Positions 45,801-56,609 of a DNA stretch of 64,000 nt are shown in pieces. The notes under the pieces were generated by a model. The model saw only the letters and a list, made by a program, of their open reading frames with translations. It had not been told where the DNA came from and searched no databases. The position numbers were made by a program, and so were the translations under genes. The number at the start of each line of letters is the position of its first letter. Position 1 is the stretch's first letter. Location: positions 1,143,018 through 1,207,017 of the forward strand of contig NW_006499435.1 in the NCBI RefSeq assembly GCF_000471905.2, read 5' to 3'. Source of the stretch: Amborella trichopoda (lineage: Eukaryota > Streptophyta > Magnoliopsida > Amborellales > Amborellaceae).

Positions 45801-48071
45801 ATCCAAGTCATGCCAATATATCCTCTAGAGACTTCTTTCTTTTCTAGCACCGATCATATTAACTCTCTAGGTACCATATCATATACGTACTCTAAAACAA
45901 TAAAGACCATATGGAGGTCATTTCTCTTCCCTCTAAACTTCTCAATCAGTTGCCTAAGAAGAAAAATAGCCTCAATAATTACTTCCCTGGCATAAAACCG
46001 ACCAAATTTCTAATACACTTCTCATGTCGTATGCATTGCTTACTCTTTCTCCATTCGTATGGCATTATCTTTGTTCTCAAAATCTTGTTCAACGACTTGG
46101 TCAACTAGAATATGCCAAACCCTCCATGCACTTCCAAAACTCTACTTGTATACCATCTAGTCCTAAAGCTTCTCCTATCTTTATATTTCTCAAAGTTTTG
46201 TTTACTTCAGATATCGCAATCCTACAAATGTATCTATGATCTCCAACCTCATTTATGTCAAAGGTTCCTCCTAACATTGTGCTTCAAAAAAAAACACATT
46301 GTGCTCCTAAAGTAGACGTCATTTAATAATTCTTTAAAATAAACTCTCCACCTGTCATTGACCTCATCATCCTTCGCCAAGACCCTCTAATCTTCACTTT
46401 TAATACATTTAACATGACCTAGATGCCCATACTTCCCCTCTCTCATTGGTGCTAGTTTGAAGATATCTTTTTCACCTTCTCTTGTCCCCAATTACGAATC
46501 GTCATATAACTTAAACCTTAGCTTTGCTATTTTCTTAGCATTTTTATATTATTCTAAGTTTTGGTCATTTCTATTTCATTGCCGAATTTTGTAACAAGCT
46601 TGTTTTTGGCTAATAACCTTTTGAACCTCATCACTCCACTACCAAGTTTCCTTATCTTAATGTGTATTCCCTCTAGATTCTCCTAAAACTTCTTTTACAA
46701 CTTTCTTAATACAATCAACCATCTCATTCCACAAAACATTGACTTCGTCCTCAAAATTCCCTTTTCCTTCTTTTATCAATTTATTCCTAAATAAGTCTAT
46801 TTTCTCCCTATTCCACCATAAGTCCACTTTCTCCCTTTTTTTCCTGATACAACAAAGAAAATATAGAAATTTGCAACTCAGCAACCAATATTTTGTCATT
46901 CTCGGTATTATCTTATATAGACAATCTTAATACTCTACGTCCAGGTGGTATCCGCAGATCAATTATGTATATAAGATTAATTTGTAGACTTCAAACAATT
47001 TTGTACATCTTTGGAAAGAGAAAAGAAAATTGTTGACATTAAAAACAAAAATCGCGTATTGTGCTCCGTTTGCATTGTTCATTATATGCTCTTCTACTAG
47101 GTGTTTGTCCTCTCATTTGCTACACTGTATTGCTGTGATAATTTCAGTGCCACTGCCATCCTTTTTTTCTTTTTTTTTTGTGATAAGTCCTCGTCGCTTT
47201 TAATCCCATCTTACATGACCAGATGGAGCACATCAAAGTAGCTTGTCACCTCAATTAATAAAACCTCCTCACTGATGCTACCTCCCTATTGCTTACATCC
47301 AATATAGAAGCACGAAGCTGATTTATGAACACCATAACTTTGGAAGGAGCTATACAGCTAGGCAGAAAACTTTCTTTAATTATTTATCATCCAACTTACA
47401 GGGTTTCTAAAATCAATATATGTTTCTTATGTTGTAATGGAGGAGGAGGGAGGACAGTTGTATACTTATGTAATGTGTATTAAGTTACTATCGGGTTTAC
47501 TACAAGGGATTTCAAGCATTTTCCCAAAATTAGCATAAAAGTGATGGGACCTTTTTTGAGGAATATAAGTACAAATGACGCTCCCATTAATTGATCACTA
47601 TGCTGAAAATAAAATGAGAACAATCATGAAAGAAAAAATGGAAACCCTTCTAGCTTTTCTGAAAAAACAAAAAATGTTCCTCTTATAATGCTTAAAGAAA
47701 TGTATAATATCTCCAACACCGATCACGTGCTACACCCACAAAAAATAAAATTAACATTTTTTTTTTCATTATTTTTAAGTAACATCTCATAAATGTCATT
47801 TTCCTCTTCAAATCTTCTTACCCAGAAAAAGTCACAGATCAATACAAATCCAGCATTTCCTAAACTATGGTTTTTGATAAAGAATGAAAATAAAGAAATC
47901 AATATTTTGACTACTTATTAAGGGGAAAACATTACCAAGAAGAGAAGCCTGGGTGATAACAATGGCTTTCTTTCCACCAGCTGCTTTATCTGCAACTTCT
48001 GGGACTGCAGAAAATGCTGCACTTACTGGCAGCACCACCAAATCTGAGAGCAAAAGTACACTCGGCTCCAT
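36247..48071 (-). CDS. DRE2: Anamorsin/Dre2, cytosolic Fe-S cluster assembly protein
   Basis: Electron-transfer partner of the diflavin reductase (Tah18/ATR3) at the start of cytosolic iron-sulfur assembly. Seven coding exons in minus order: 48071-47936, 38570-38404, 37923-37828, 37050-36891, 36743-36607, 36513-36439, 36285-36247. All introns are GT-AG, the frame is continuous, total 269 aa as expected for plants. N-terminal methyltransferase-like fold about 1-130 ([13 protein letters not shown]), linker about 134-187, then the CIAPIN1 domain: first cluster motif C-x8-C-x2-C-x-C (Cys190, 199, 202, 204) and second motif as twin CX2C (Cys230/233 and 241/244), all present. C terminus [11 protein letters not shown] matches the family. 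Coding intron 1 (38571-47935) is about 9.4 kb and carries L1 and RTE LINE relics. A leader acceptor (TTTCTTTCTAG) lies 13 bp before the ATG, so a leader exon farther upstream (about 50.7-50.85 kb) is likely. Confidence 0.96.
37214..37524. mobile_element. MITE-like insertion in DRE2 intron 3
   Basis: TTATCAAGATCG at 37215-37226 is matched by its complement CGATCTTGATAA at 37511-37522. Just inside, CCGGTTAGTAGTCTGACCGG on the right is palindrome-like and the left half is rich in AACCGATTCGACC-type words. About 310 bp, non-coding. The DRE2 pseudogene retains only the right end of this element (at about 23309-23330). Confidence 0.6.
38760..41180. other. Left part of DRE2 intron 1
   Basis: Non-coding. 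Contains a diverged direct duplication (ACCTAAATTCACAGGTTTCT at about 39331 and ACCTAAATTTGTGGGTTACT at about 39603; period about 272) and CATCATCATC microsatellite bits. The open frames at 40203 and 40529 show no family likeness. Confidence 0.5.
41200..44220 (-). mobile_element. L1-type LINE relic inside DRE2 intron 1
   Basis: Same strand as DRE2. From its 5' side: RT finger region near 43510-43330 ([20 protein letters not shown]), the catalytic box read as LQYADDPF near 43070-43040, zf-RVT-like sequence at 42.2-42.5 kb, and a well-kept RNase H at 41544-41269 ([13 protein letters not shown], then [19 protein letters not shown]). Many stops and shifts break it. The endonuclease half is not recognisable. 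The ends are approximate. Confidence 0.85.
44555..46935 (-). mobile_element. RTE-type LINE relic inside DRE2 intron 1
   Basis: Minus-strand RTE LINE, 5'-truncated. In order: [20 protein letters not shown] (46.7 kb), [14 protein letters not shown] (46.35 kb), a degraded RT palm with [20 protein letters not shown] (45.7 kb) whose active-site box is lost, [17 protein letters not shown] (45.57 kb), [20 protein letters not shown] (45.15 kb) and [20 protein letters not shown] (45.03 kb). The 3' end has the RTE-type tail of TGATGATGATGATAATGATG on the minus strand (about 44565-44590). A 340-bp GC-rich block interrupts it (separate entry). Confidence 0.88.
45215..45558. other. GC-rich block interrupting the RTE LINE, origin unknown
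   Basis: Flanking LINE sequence breaks off after [10 protein letters not shown] on one side and resumes near LVKIDGEEV on the other; the 15 or so residues normally between are replaced by about 340 bp that is visibly richer in G and C than its neighbours (for example GGCCTAAGCCGGGGGGGCC at 45491). It has no LINE likeness and no recognised gene. The composition would suit an organelle-derived or other foreign fragment; this is inference. Confidence 0.55.
46936..47935. other. Right part of DRE2 intron 1
   Basis: Non-coding, AT-rich, with T runs at about 47163 and 47760. Nothing recognisable. Confidence 0.5.
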
Positions 48072-48084
48072 CTTGGATTTTTCC

Positions 48085-50740
48085 CTAGAAAGAAAAAACA
48101 ATAGACTTGACTTTTTGTACATAAAACTTGAAATATCTCTAGCCTTCAAAGAAATAGCATACACACTTTCTTAACAGTGAAGGTAGTCTGTGTAATCAAA
48201 TAATGCAAGTATTAATCATAAGAAGTTCTACCAAAAGGAAAATCCTGAAAGATAACTTTGGCCGCCCTGTTTGATACAACAGGATGTTGAGTGTTCAAAA
48301 ATTTTGAAAATCTCGATAGAGACGCCAAGCTGGTCTTCAATATTTCTTGACTACACATTATCCTAACATGTATTTTCTCGTCTCTGTTTAACAGTAAACT
48401 TGTATTTAGAATTTTTATAGCTTAAGACTGTTTGACTAATAAAATTAGAATTTATTGACTTTTCTTATTAGGCAACTTTTTTATTTACATCGTTGCTACT
48501 TTGGCGTCATCTATTTGCATGATGTAAACAATGCTCTTTAATTAGTTAAAAAAAATTCACCTTCGCTTAAAAAGAAAAAAGAAATAAACAAACCGCAAGT
48601 ATCCATAACCATCTGTTTCATAAGTTGGATCCATAATAGAACAAACACCATCAAATGCACAAGATACATGTAGGCATCGTCAAAATAAACAAAATGCCTA
48701 TATACCATGTAATTTCAAAACTAAGTGGTTCACAGAACATTTTCTTTTCAAAAGTATAGGGTTCAATGTTCATTTTATTCAAATACAACTAAAACGATCC
48801 CACATTGCGTGATGCATTTAAACACCTTTACCCAAATATTGCCCCTCAACGATCAAGATTTTAACATTAATATGTAGATCCATGCAGCTCAAATGCCGTT
48901 AAGAAATGGAATCAATTAAGATTATGAATGTCGCATGTGAGAAAAGCGGAAATCCTGGATTTGTGTGCATATCTCATCACAGTTTAAACTTTCTTTTGAC
49001 TTTACAGAGTAAAATTCTAGTATAGGACTCATACAGCTCGAGAAAAAATGAATTAAATTTATGTAGTTTATTATGGCATGGCAAATGAATCCATAAAATA
49101 ATCAATTATTATGATTTGAATCATCTTTTTTCGCCATTCTTTCTAAAAATTGGCATTCATCTCTCAAGGATTGCAGGAACATTTAACGTATTTCTTATTA
49201 ATAAACATAAATTTACCTCATAAAGAGGTTTTGACAGCAGAGTTTTCTTTACCAAGACTCTCATCATAGTGATGTTTCCACATATAAGATTTAACAGCCT
49301 TTGACAGATTATAGCCAACAAGAAGCAAATGATTGCAGGAACATTTAATGTATTTCTTATAAATAAACATAAATTTACCTCATAAAGAGGTTTTGACAGC
49401 AGAGTCTTCTTTACCAAGACTCTCATCATAGTGATGTTTCCACATATAAGATTAAACAGCCTTTGATAGATTACAGCCAACGAGAAGCAAATGATATTGG
49501 AAATGGAAAATAAATTTTGCAGGCATATGAAGAGCAATAGCTCTGCCTTAGAAAGATAACGTTGGAGAACGACATCCTTACAAATTTCAGCAAGAGCAAG
49601 CAGCATAGCAAACGAATAGGAGATTCAAGAAATATTAGAACAGTTTTAGTTGAAGGGATCATCAAAAGACACTTTCACATGACCTTTTACTGATCCTTTT
49701 GAGAGGAGTGCATGAAAGCCATGTAGTTTGAAGACCCAGTAAAGACCCAGGTAAAATTCCAGACTCAAACCCCAAAAATTAATAACTGAAATATGGGTGG
49801 AATCAAATCACAAGAGAAATATAGATAGAGATTGGCAAACATATAATCAGCGGATTAGTATAATCTTGGACTAAACATGGGCAAATTTGACTGAGAGAGA
49901 CACACACACACACAAAAAGTGGCACAAGAGAAAGAAAATACAACAGAAAAGCGAGGGAAGAAAGATATGGCTAAAACACGAGAGAGGAACACCAAAAAGA
50001 TTAATAAGTGAACCACTGGTCCCTGTTCCATTTTCTTCCAATAACAATTTCCTTGCTGGTTGAACCTTTTATTGACAATCTCTTTGAGGCTCGCTTTTTT
50101 GGATGGCTTGATATCCACCATTACTTTGGGTGCCAGCAACTTTGGGGGCCCCTGGTTTTCTAAAGAGGAGAATGATCTCACAAAATCATTCCCCGCCCAG
50201 CCCGTCTCTCTCTCTCTCTCAAAAAATAAAAGATAAAACCAAACCATCCACCCATAAAATTAGTTATTTTTCAATGTTTTCTTGTTCAGATAGAAAGGAA
50301 ATCACACACGTATTTATTGGAGAGGAAATTACATAGAAATATTTATCGGCCCCAATTACACCTTGACAAAAACCCAACAGATCTTCCTCTCAATTTCTCT
50401 GCATCAAACTTCAAATAAAATCCAAAATACATCAAAAAACCAATACCTAAGCACAGAGCGATAGAGAGAAGAGAACAGACCCAATACTCTACCTGCCACA
50501 AATTCGAAGGATTTCTTGTCTAATTAACAGATCAAAGTATCAAACCTGTCTCCTTACTCTTTTATCCTCAAATTTTAGCAATAAAAAGTCACTCCAGCTT
50601 CAAATGAAGAGATTATTTTCACGGATGTAGATTAAAAATATAACCAAAGAGAACTCACCAGTCAAAAAATGCAGGTTTTGTTCGAAGCGATGATGATGCC
50701 CTAGATCGAACTTTCCAGAGACCGCAAAAAAGACTCACCT
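48085..50740. other. Probable DRE2 leader intron
   Basis: Bounded on the coding strand by a donor AAG-GTGAGT at about 50741-50736 and the acceptor 13 bp before the ATG. An alternative donor (GACTG-GTGAGTTCT) lies at about 50660. It contains a 162-bp tandem duplication at 49169-49491 and CA/GA simple repeats at 49895-49915 and 50205-50220. No coding frame is convincing. Confidence 0.45.
49169..49491. repeat. 162-bp tandem duplication in the DRE2 leader intron
   Basis: The unit starting GATTGCAGGAACATTTAA recurs at 49331 with about nine differences. It contains CCTCATAAAGAGGTTTTGAC and CAAGACTCTCATCATAGTG. A frame stays open through both copies, but it is hydrophobic and repeats only because the DNA does. 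Confidence 0.9.
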
Positions 50741-50779
50741 TAAGGCTTTCTTCGCGTTACTTTAGAGAGAGAAGATCGG

Positions 50780-51010
50780 AATGTTTCCACGTGAAACTCG
50801 GGAACGGCTTCCCCCTTTTATCTCTCCTCTTCGCTCCTTTGCTGCCTTTCTCTCTCTAGAAAGCTGAAGCATTTTAGAAAACGCGGCCGTTGGGCCCTAT
50901 TTAGGACTATAGAAAATGAGCGATGACGTGTAAGTCATGAATTCCGACGTGGATACTGGATATTAGGCAATCCTACGTGGACAAATTGGCACGCGTTAAT
51001 CTCACGTTGA
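50780..51010 (-). promoter_or_regulatory. Probable DRE2 promoter with ACGT-core elements
   Basis: Locally GC-richer sequence with a perfect G-box CACGTG at 50788-50793, TGACGTG at 50924-50930, GACGTGG at 50946-50952, TACGTGG near 50974, and a TGGGCC site-II-type word near 50891. Such clusters are common in promoters of plant housekeeping and light- or stress-responsive genes (bZIP/bHLH and TCP sites). Assigned to DRE2 because its leader exon should lie here and no plus-strand gene follows. Confidence 0.45.
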
Positions 51011-51099
51011 ACTTGTGGTTGGCGTGGCATGCGGTAGCGGGAAAACACGGACCGCGTGAGCCCCTTTTGGCGGTTGTTGTTGAGTTTTAATACCTCAGT

Positions 51100-52760
51100 C
51101 TAAAACGTTTTATGCTCGTGAGCGTGATCATGCTGTCAATTTACTCTTTCGAGTGGAATTCAATTTAGAAAAGTTTCTTTAGGACTTCAAATTTTGCAGT
51201 TGTAACCTCTTTAACTATAAATTAACCTGAATAAAAAAAAATTCTAAAATCACATTCTCTATTAACTTAAAAGATGTAATGTTCAAGATTAAATAGATAA
51301 AATATCAAACTTTTGGAGGGTGAGATCTAAAATAAAATTCTATTTTTTTTTTCTTCGCCTCTCGACTCCAAATCTAATTATTTTTCTTCAAAAATAATCA
51401 TCTAGTGATTCTTAGGTGGTTTCCAAAATCTGATCGAGTAAGTCTTCGGATGTGGCTCGCAAGTTGGATAATTTACATATCTATTACCAATAAAAAATTT
51501 CTATAAAGAGGCCACAAGAATTCAATAAGTAAAAACTGATAGATTGAAAGTACTTACATCATTTTAAAAAATATATATATTTTGGACTTTATGCCCAGTC
51601 AACAGTAAATCTCCAACCACTTGATTTCACATCTAAGAGTAAATAATGAGTGTGACATTGTAATAAAAAGTAAATAGTCTTATTGTACACAGTTCTAAAA
51701 AACTTATATCAATTTTGACCAAATAACTAAGTTTGGCAAAAATTAGGTGAACAAAAATATTGTGGATATTTCCAAGTTGGCCAAGAAAACAGGGTGAAAA
51801 TATTGTATGGAGCGACATATTAAACTTAAAAAATCATCTCAATTAATTTAGGTAATCATCCATGAACTTTATGAAATTGCTAGAAAAGTGAAAGAGTTTC
51901 AAGAGAGACTGGAAAGTCAACATAAAAATGGTGGATCGGGGTCCGTGACACAGAGAAAAAACCCCGAGTTCAAAAGGCCTCACGCCTATTAGATCCGTGA
52001 TGGGTTTAAAACTGGATTAAAAATAGAAGAAGGTTGAAACGGATATAGATGTATTAAACGAATATAAAAGTAAATTTGAAATATATGCAACCATGGGGGT
52101 ATATTTAATATTTTCTTCTTCTTTTTTTTAATATCAACCGCATTGAATTGTTGTTATTATTATTTGTTAATATAATTGTTGTGTTTATTATTGTTGTGTT
52201 TAATATAATTGTTTTGTTAAATAATAGTTTGGATAGATTAATTTTGTAATGTAGGATCTAAATGCTGCTAAGTCGTACCACAAAATTATTGCTCAAGGGC
52301 TTTATCGTATCATTAGAACATCCGCAAAATCATAACCTTATTCCTTTCATCTATACATATCTAATTATTTACCCCTTTTTAACCAAGTTCATAATATTCA
52401 TGATTTTTCGATTTACATAATTTTTAGTGATCCACAATTTTTCTCCTTTTTTTTTTGCGGTCCAAAATTTTGGGCCAAAACTAATTTATTATCGCTTATT
52501 TATTTGCCAATAAATTATTATTCCCAAACTTGCTATCTGTGATATCGACCCCTCTCTCCTCCGTGGCCATGCAACGCATGTTTAATTTTGTTTCCAATGG
52601 GGAATATCTAAAACCATTGGTTAAGCCTATCTTCAAGTAGGTAAACTCAATATTTTTGGCAAGCTTATATTCTTCAAGAAATCGGGATATTGAAGTGAAG
52701 ATAAGAAAGTGTTGTATTTTAAGATTTTCACACCAATTCTGACTTTTAGAGAGTTCTTTT
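51100..52760. other. AT-rich intergenic DNA
   Basis: No open frame with family likeness. Simple sequence (TTGTTGTTATTATTATTTG near 52150) and A/T runs. Nothing else seen. Confidence 0.5.
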
Positions 52761-52764
52761 AGAA

Positions 52765-52962
52765 CCCGTGTATTGAGACTCGGCCGAGGCCAATCGGACT
52801 CGGCTGAGTTACTTGGCCTCGCCCTAAGGGCAAGACGAGTTTTACCAGAGTAGGTTGTACCTATACGTCATAAAAGCTTGGAAGACCTTTTGAGTATTGT
52901 AAAAGCATGCCCCCCAAAGGGCTTGGCCTTGGCCGAGTCGGATTTTGAACACCGTTTAAAAC
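52765..52962. mobile_element. Short MITE-like inverted repeat with CTCGGCCGAG core
   Basis: The left end GTATTGAGACTCGGCCGAGG and, on the opposite strand, the right end GTTCAAAATCCGACTCGGCC form imperfect terminal inverted repeats about 190 bp apart. The interior repeats ACTCGGC and TTGGCC words and is GC-rich against AT-rich flanks. Superfamily not assigned. Confidence 0.55.
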
Positions 52963-54929
52963 AATCAATGCATATATTTTAAACAGTTTTGAAAAATCAC
53001 ATTTTCTTTAAGATTTTCTCTTAAGCCATTAGGCATTTAAGGAAAAGGAAAATTAATTAAGGTTTAATATAGTATAAGGCCATTTATCTTTGGCACAAAG
53101 AAATGACAGTTATTCATAGGCGTAAAATGTGAATTTGATATCTTGAATGTGTTACAAAGCTTGATTTTTTTTTTCTCAATTTCAGCCCAACTATTGGTTT
53201 GCGTCAGTCCCTTGAATTCACATCCAATAGCTAAGGTAAGCTTGGATCCCATTGTACAAATTTTTAATGGTTTTATTATATACTTTGTTTTAAACCAATT
53301 ACTGATTAACGCCAGGCGAGGCCCCCGTTGCCACCCTTAATTGTCACAACATGTAGAACATACGGTAATTATGTGCAGATTTGTATGAACCGTGGCTAAA
53401 CTAGGTTGTTTATCTAATTAGATGTGAAGTAGTTTTTTCAGGTCGTCATTGAAATTTCTGCAACTAAAATTATATCTTTGAGCTTTGGAGGCGCATCTTA
53501 ATTGAACTGTTTAAGGTTGACACGTTATACAAGCCAATGCTTAACGGGACCTGTTCCCCATTTACCCCAAAAAAGAGAAAATCACACTCTAATTCAACAA
53601 AGTTATTGGTATCGTTGACAAAATTAGAACTTAAATAGCATTTTAAAATTTGTGGCCATATTTAATTTTCTCTATAAGTTTTTTTATTTGATTATAGATG
53701 GTTGAACTACAAAAATATCGAACCCCCGGTTTTAACCACTGCCGAGAACTTTTAAACATAGGGCGATTGAAAAATTCTCAAACAACTTAATTGAAAATTA
53801 CAATCGCATAATCCAAAACAAACCAAATTCACCCTTTTTGGATTATACAAACAGGTTTAAATTATCAAACAAATGCTCATTAGACATTATATTGACCTGT
53901 TGGAGCTGCTCCCTGTGTCTGCACTCCGTATATGAAGTCTACCATGAATGTTAATACGTGATACATATAGGTTCCATTGCTCTCATGCATGAATGCGTTA
54001 ATTAACTTAATTAACACAGTAGCATTGATACATGTTTGAGGATACCTCATTGTCCTCTTTTTTAATTCAAGTTAAATTTGCCGTTTAAATGTGTTTTTGG
54101 ATGCAATCATTATTACTGATAATTTACTGTTTCAATAGAAGTAATCCTAATAACGAGCTATTTGTTATTTGGCTATATCTATTATAAAGTTATACGAGAT
54201 GAACTTTTCAGTTTTACATATAAGTTTATGTTTTAAAAAAAGTTGTTTTTGCTTTATTCAAGGTTATTTGTTGAACATCACATATTCAAGGCCATAAAGT
54301 AGTTATAAATAAATGGATATCATTGAAAAGTTAAAGATGTATAAAATATATACATAATATGAGATACATACCAAACAACACAAAATAACATTGACAAAAT
54401 ATTATTAATCTCAAATAAGACGATATACTATGGATAAAGTTCATGATCATCCCAACACAACCCTATCTATATTTAGGAAGCTTACATGTGAGCCTTAATT
54501 ATCTGCCTTTCACTTTAAGTAATGGTTGGGGTAACTTCAGGCATAGTTTTTTAGCATCTAATCTTGATCAGACAACTCAAAATATTATAATTATTATTTT
54601 TATAAGTAATTTGCAGTGACATTTGGGAGTACACACCTCTCATAGGGGGTGTTCTTAATAAAAATGAGAAAACATATTTCTAATTAAAAATGGCTGAAAT
54701 TTCTTGGAACTCAAATAGGTATTTTGGTCACTTTTTAATTTTTTTTATTTTTTTTTTAAAAAAATCGCTTGGACCATCCCAACAAAGTGAGGATACACCC
54801 CAAATTTAATGCAAAACTGATTCTTAGAAAAATAATAATTTAGAGCAGTGTTTAGACGTAATATTGAGACTGAAACTAACCTAGCCATCCAATTCAAATC
54901 AGCCCGATGATAGCATAAATCACACATAT

Positions 54930-54964
<35 letters not shown>

Positions 54965-55040
54965 GATACATAAATGGCACCATATGTAAGGTATTCATTT
55001 GTAGTAATGGGCTATTACTCATAGGACTTGATCTAATGCA
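52963..55040. other. AT-rich intergenic DNA
   Basis: Includes a piece of the dispersed repeat at about 53440-53545 (TTAATTGAACTGTTTAAGGT) and an (AT)n run at about 54939-54964. No gene recognised. Confidence 0.5.
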
Positions 55041-55043
55041 AGG

Positions 55044-55549
55044 GTACTATAGTAGTATAATGCAACCACACTTCTAGAAAACTATATTTTTGGCATTTGT
55101 ATGACCCCAAATTTTGCACACACATTCTCTTCACCCTCATAATCAATCCTACGGGGAAAAAAAAAATTCAATTTGCACGCTAGATATGGTCAAAATTAGT
55201 ACCCATCTAACAATAAATCTCGACCATCCATTTGGTGAATTTCAAGATCTAGGCCTTCAAAATCACTTTTTTCTGCTTTAGCATTATTAATCTAATGATG
55301 ATAAAGCTGTATAAAAATTTTGGGAATAAAAAAAACCATTTTGAGACCTATATCTAACCATCTCAATAAAATGGACGGCTTATATTAATTGGGCTAGAAT
55401 GAAAACTTTCTAGAGCATTATTTCAAATTTTTTTTTTTTTGTGATTTCTTTTCATAATGAAAAGAGTATACATCTAAAAATTTGTGTCAAACAAATGTCT
55501 CTAATATGGTTTTTGAAGAGTGTTGCATTATTATACTATGCAACCGTCC
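55044..55549. mobile_element. ~500-bp inverted-repeat element, copy 1
   Basis: Matches 61891-62388 along its length (TTTTGGCATTTGTATGACC, TCTCTTCACCCTCATAATCA, AATAAATCTCGACCATCCAT, AAAATGGACGGCTT). Ends are imperfect inverted repeats: left AGTATAATGCAACCACACTT; right, on the opposite strand, GGACGGTTGCATAGTATAAT. Non-coding, probably a non-autonomous DNA transposon. No target-site duplication is clear. It ends 26 bp before a Mutator-type MITE. Confidence 0.75.
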
Positions 55550-55574
55550 TATGAAATCGTTCCCCATTAGTCAA

Positions 55575-55870
55575 GGAAAATTGTTTCATGCGGGCTGGAC
55601 CGGATTTCTACAATATGCGGTCCAAAAGTATGAATCATCCATCTTAAAAATGGACGCAAATAGGTGGTCCACCTAAAAACTAGTGTAACTAACGGTCCAA
55701 ATATGTTCTTAATATAGTAATTATTTTTAGTTTTCAATTATTATTATTTTCATACTCATGATCTCCACGTTAAATATTATATATTCTCTAAAAATTAGGA
55801 TGAAATTATATTTAATTTTTGCCAAGCCGCATTTCTACAAATGCGGGCTGGCCGCATAGAAACCGTGTCC
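55575..55870. mobile_element. Mutator-type MITE, copy 2
   Basis: Begins GGAAAATTGTTTCATGCGGG; the opposite strand of the right end begins GGACACGGTTTCTATGCGG. Flanked by ATTAGTCAA (55566-55574) and ATTACTCAA (55871-55879), a 9-bp duplication with one difference. Both subterminal hairpins around the loop TTCTACAA are present, the left one with a mismatch. 296 bp. Confidence 0.88.
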
Positions 55871-56288
55871 ATTACTCAAACCAGAGAAGTTTACAAGTAG
55901 CCTCTCGCCCATTCTATATTACAAAAGTGGAGAATTTGGCACCACTACAGCACGACCACATGCAGATTTCGCAAGGCTAAAGCCGAACCTCAGAGCAATC
56001 GGTTTTATTTTGAAAAGCCAAATAAAAAAATTGGGTAAAAAATACAAATCGCTAAAAAATAAGGTAAGTTATAAAATCATGAACATTTTGGATACGGATC
56101 GTCAAAAAATAAAGTAAGATATTGAATCATGAGTATTTCAGATTTGGTTCAAAACAAATAGTGAAAAAATCGGATTGGTAAACATGACACGATATAGGAT
56201 TATGAGTCATTAAGCAATACTCGACAATATTTTCTTGAAACTTTTAATAAATCCAGCAACCATGCTTGCTCTGTCATCATAACATAAA

Positions 56289-56599
56289 GAAAAATTGTTT
56301 TGTGCGGGCTGGTACCACATTTCTACATATGCGGTCCAGAAAGTACAAAGCATCCATCTTAGGCGTTCCATCTAAAAACAATAGAAACTAAAACAATAGA
56401 AACTAACGGTCGAAATGCTTTCTTGATAAAATTAATATTTTTAGTTTTTTAAATTTATTAACTTTTACATATTCATGATCTCCATGTTAGAGATTACATG
56501 TCTTTAAAAATTAAGTCTTAAAACCCATCTCAAAAATAGAATTATTAAGAGGCCTGCATTTCTACATATGCTAGCTTGGCCGCATAGAAACTGGGTTCC
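56289..56599. mobile_element. Mutator-type MITE, copy 3
   Basis: Begins GAAAAATTGTTTTGTGCGGG and ends, on the opposite strand, GGAACCCAGTTTCTATGCGG. Flanked on both sides by the identical 9-mer TAACATAAA (56280-56288 and 56600-56608), a perfect target-site duplication and so the clearest definition of the family's ends. It contains a small internal duplication of AACAATAGAAACTAA. 311 bp. Confidence 0.92.
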
Positions 56600-56609
56600 T
56601 AACATAAAA

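Noticed and set aside
49157-49606. 149-codon hydrophobic minus-strand frame with a repeated segment
   Set aside because: It is open through a 162-bp duplication (a multiple of 3), so the protein repeat follows from the DNA repeat; no family likeness.
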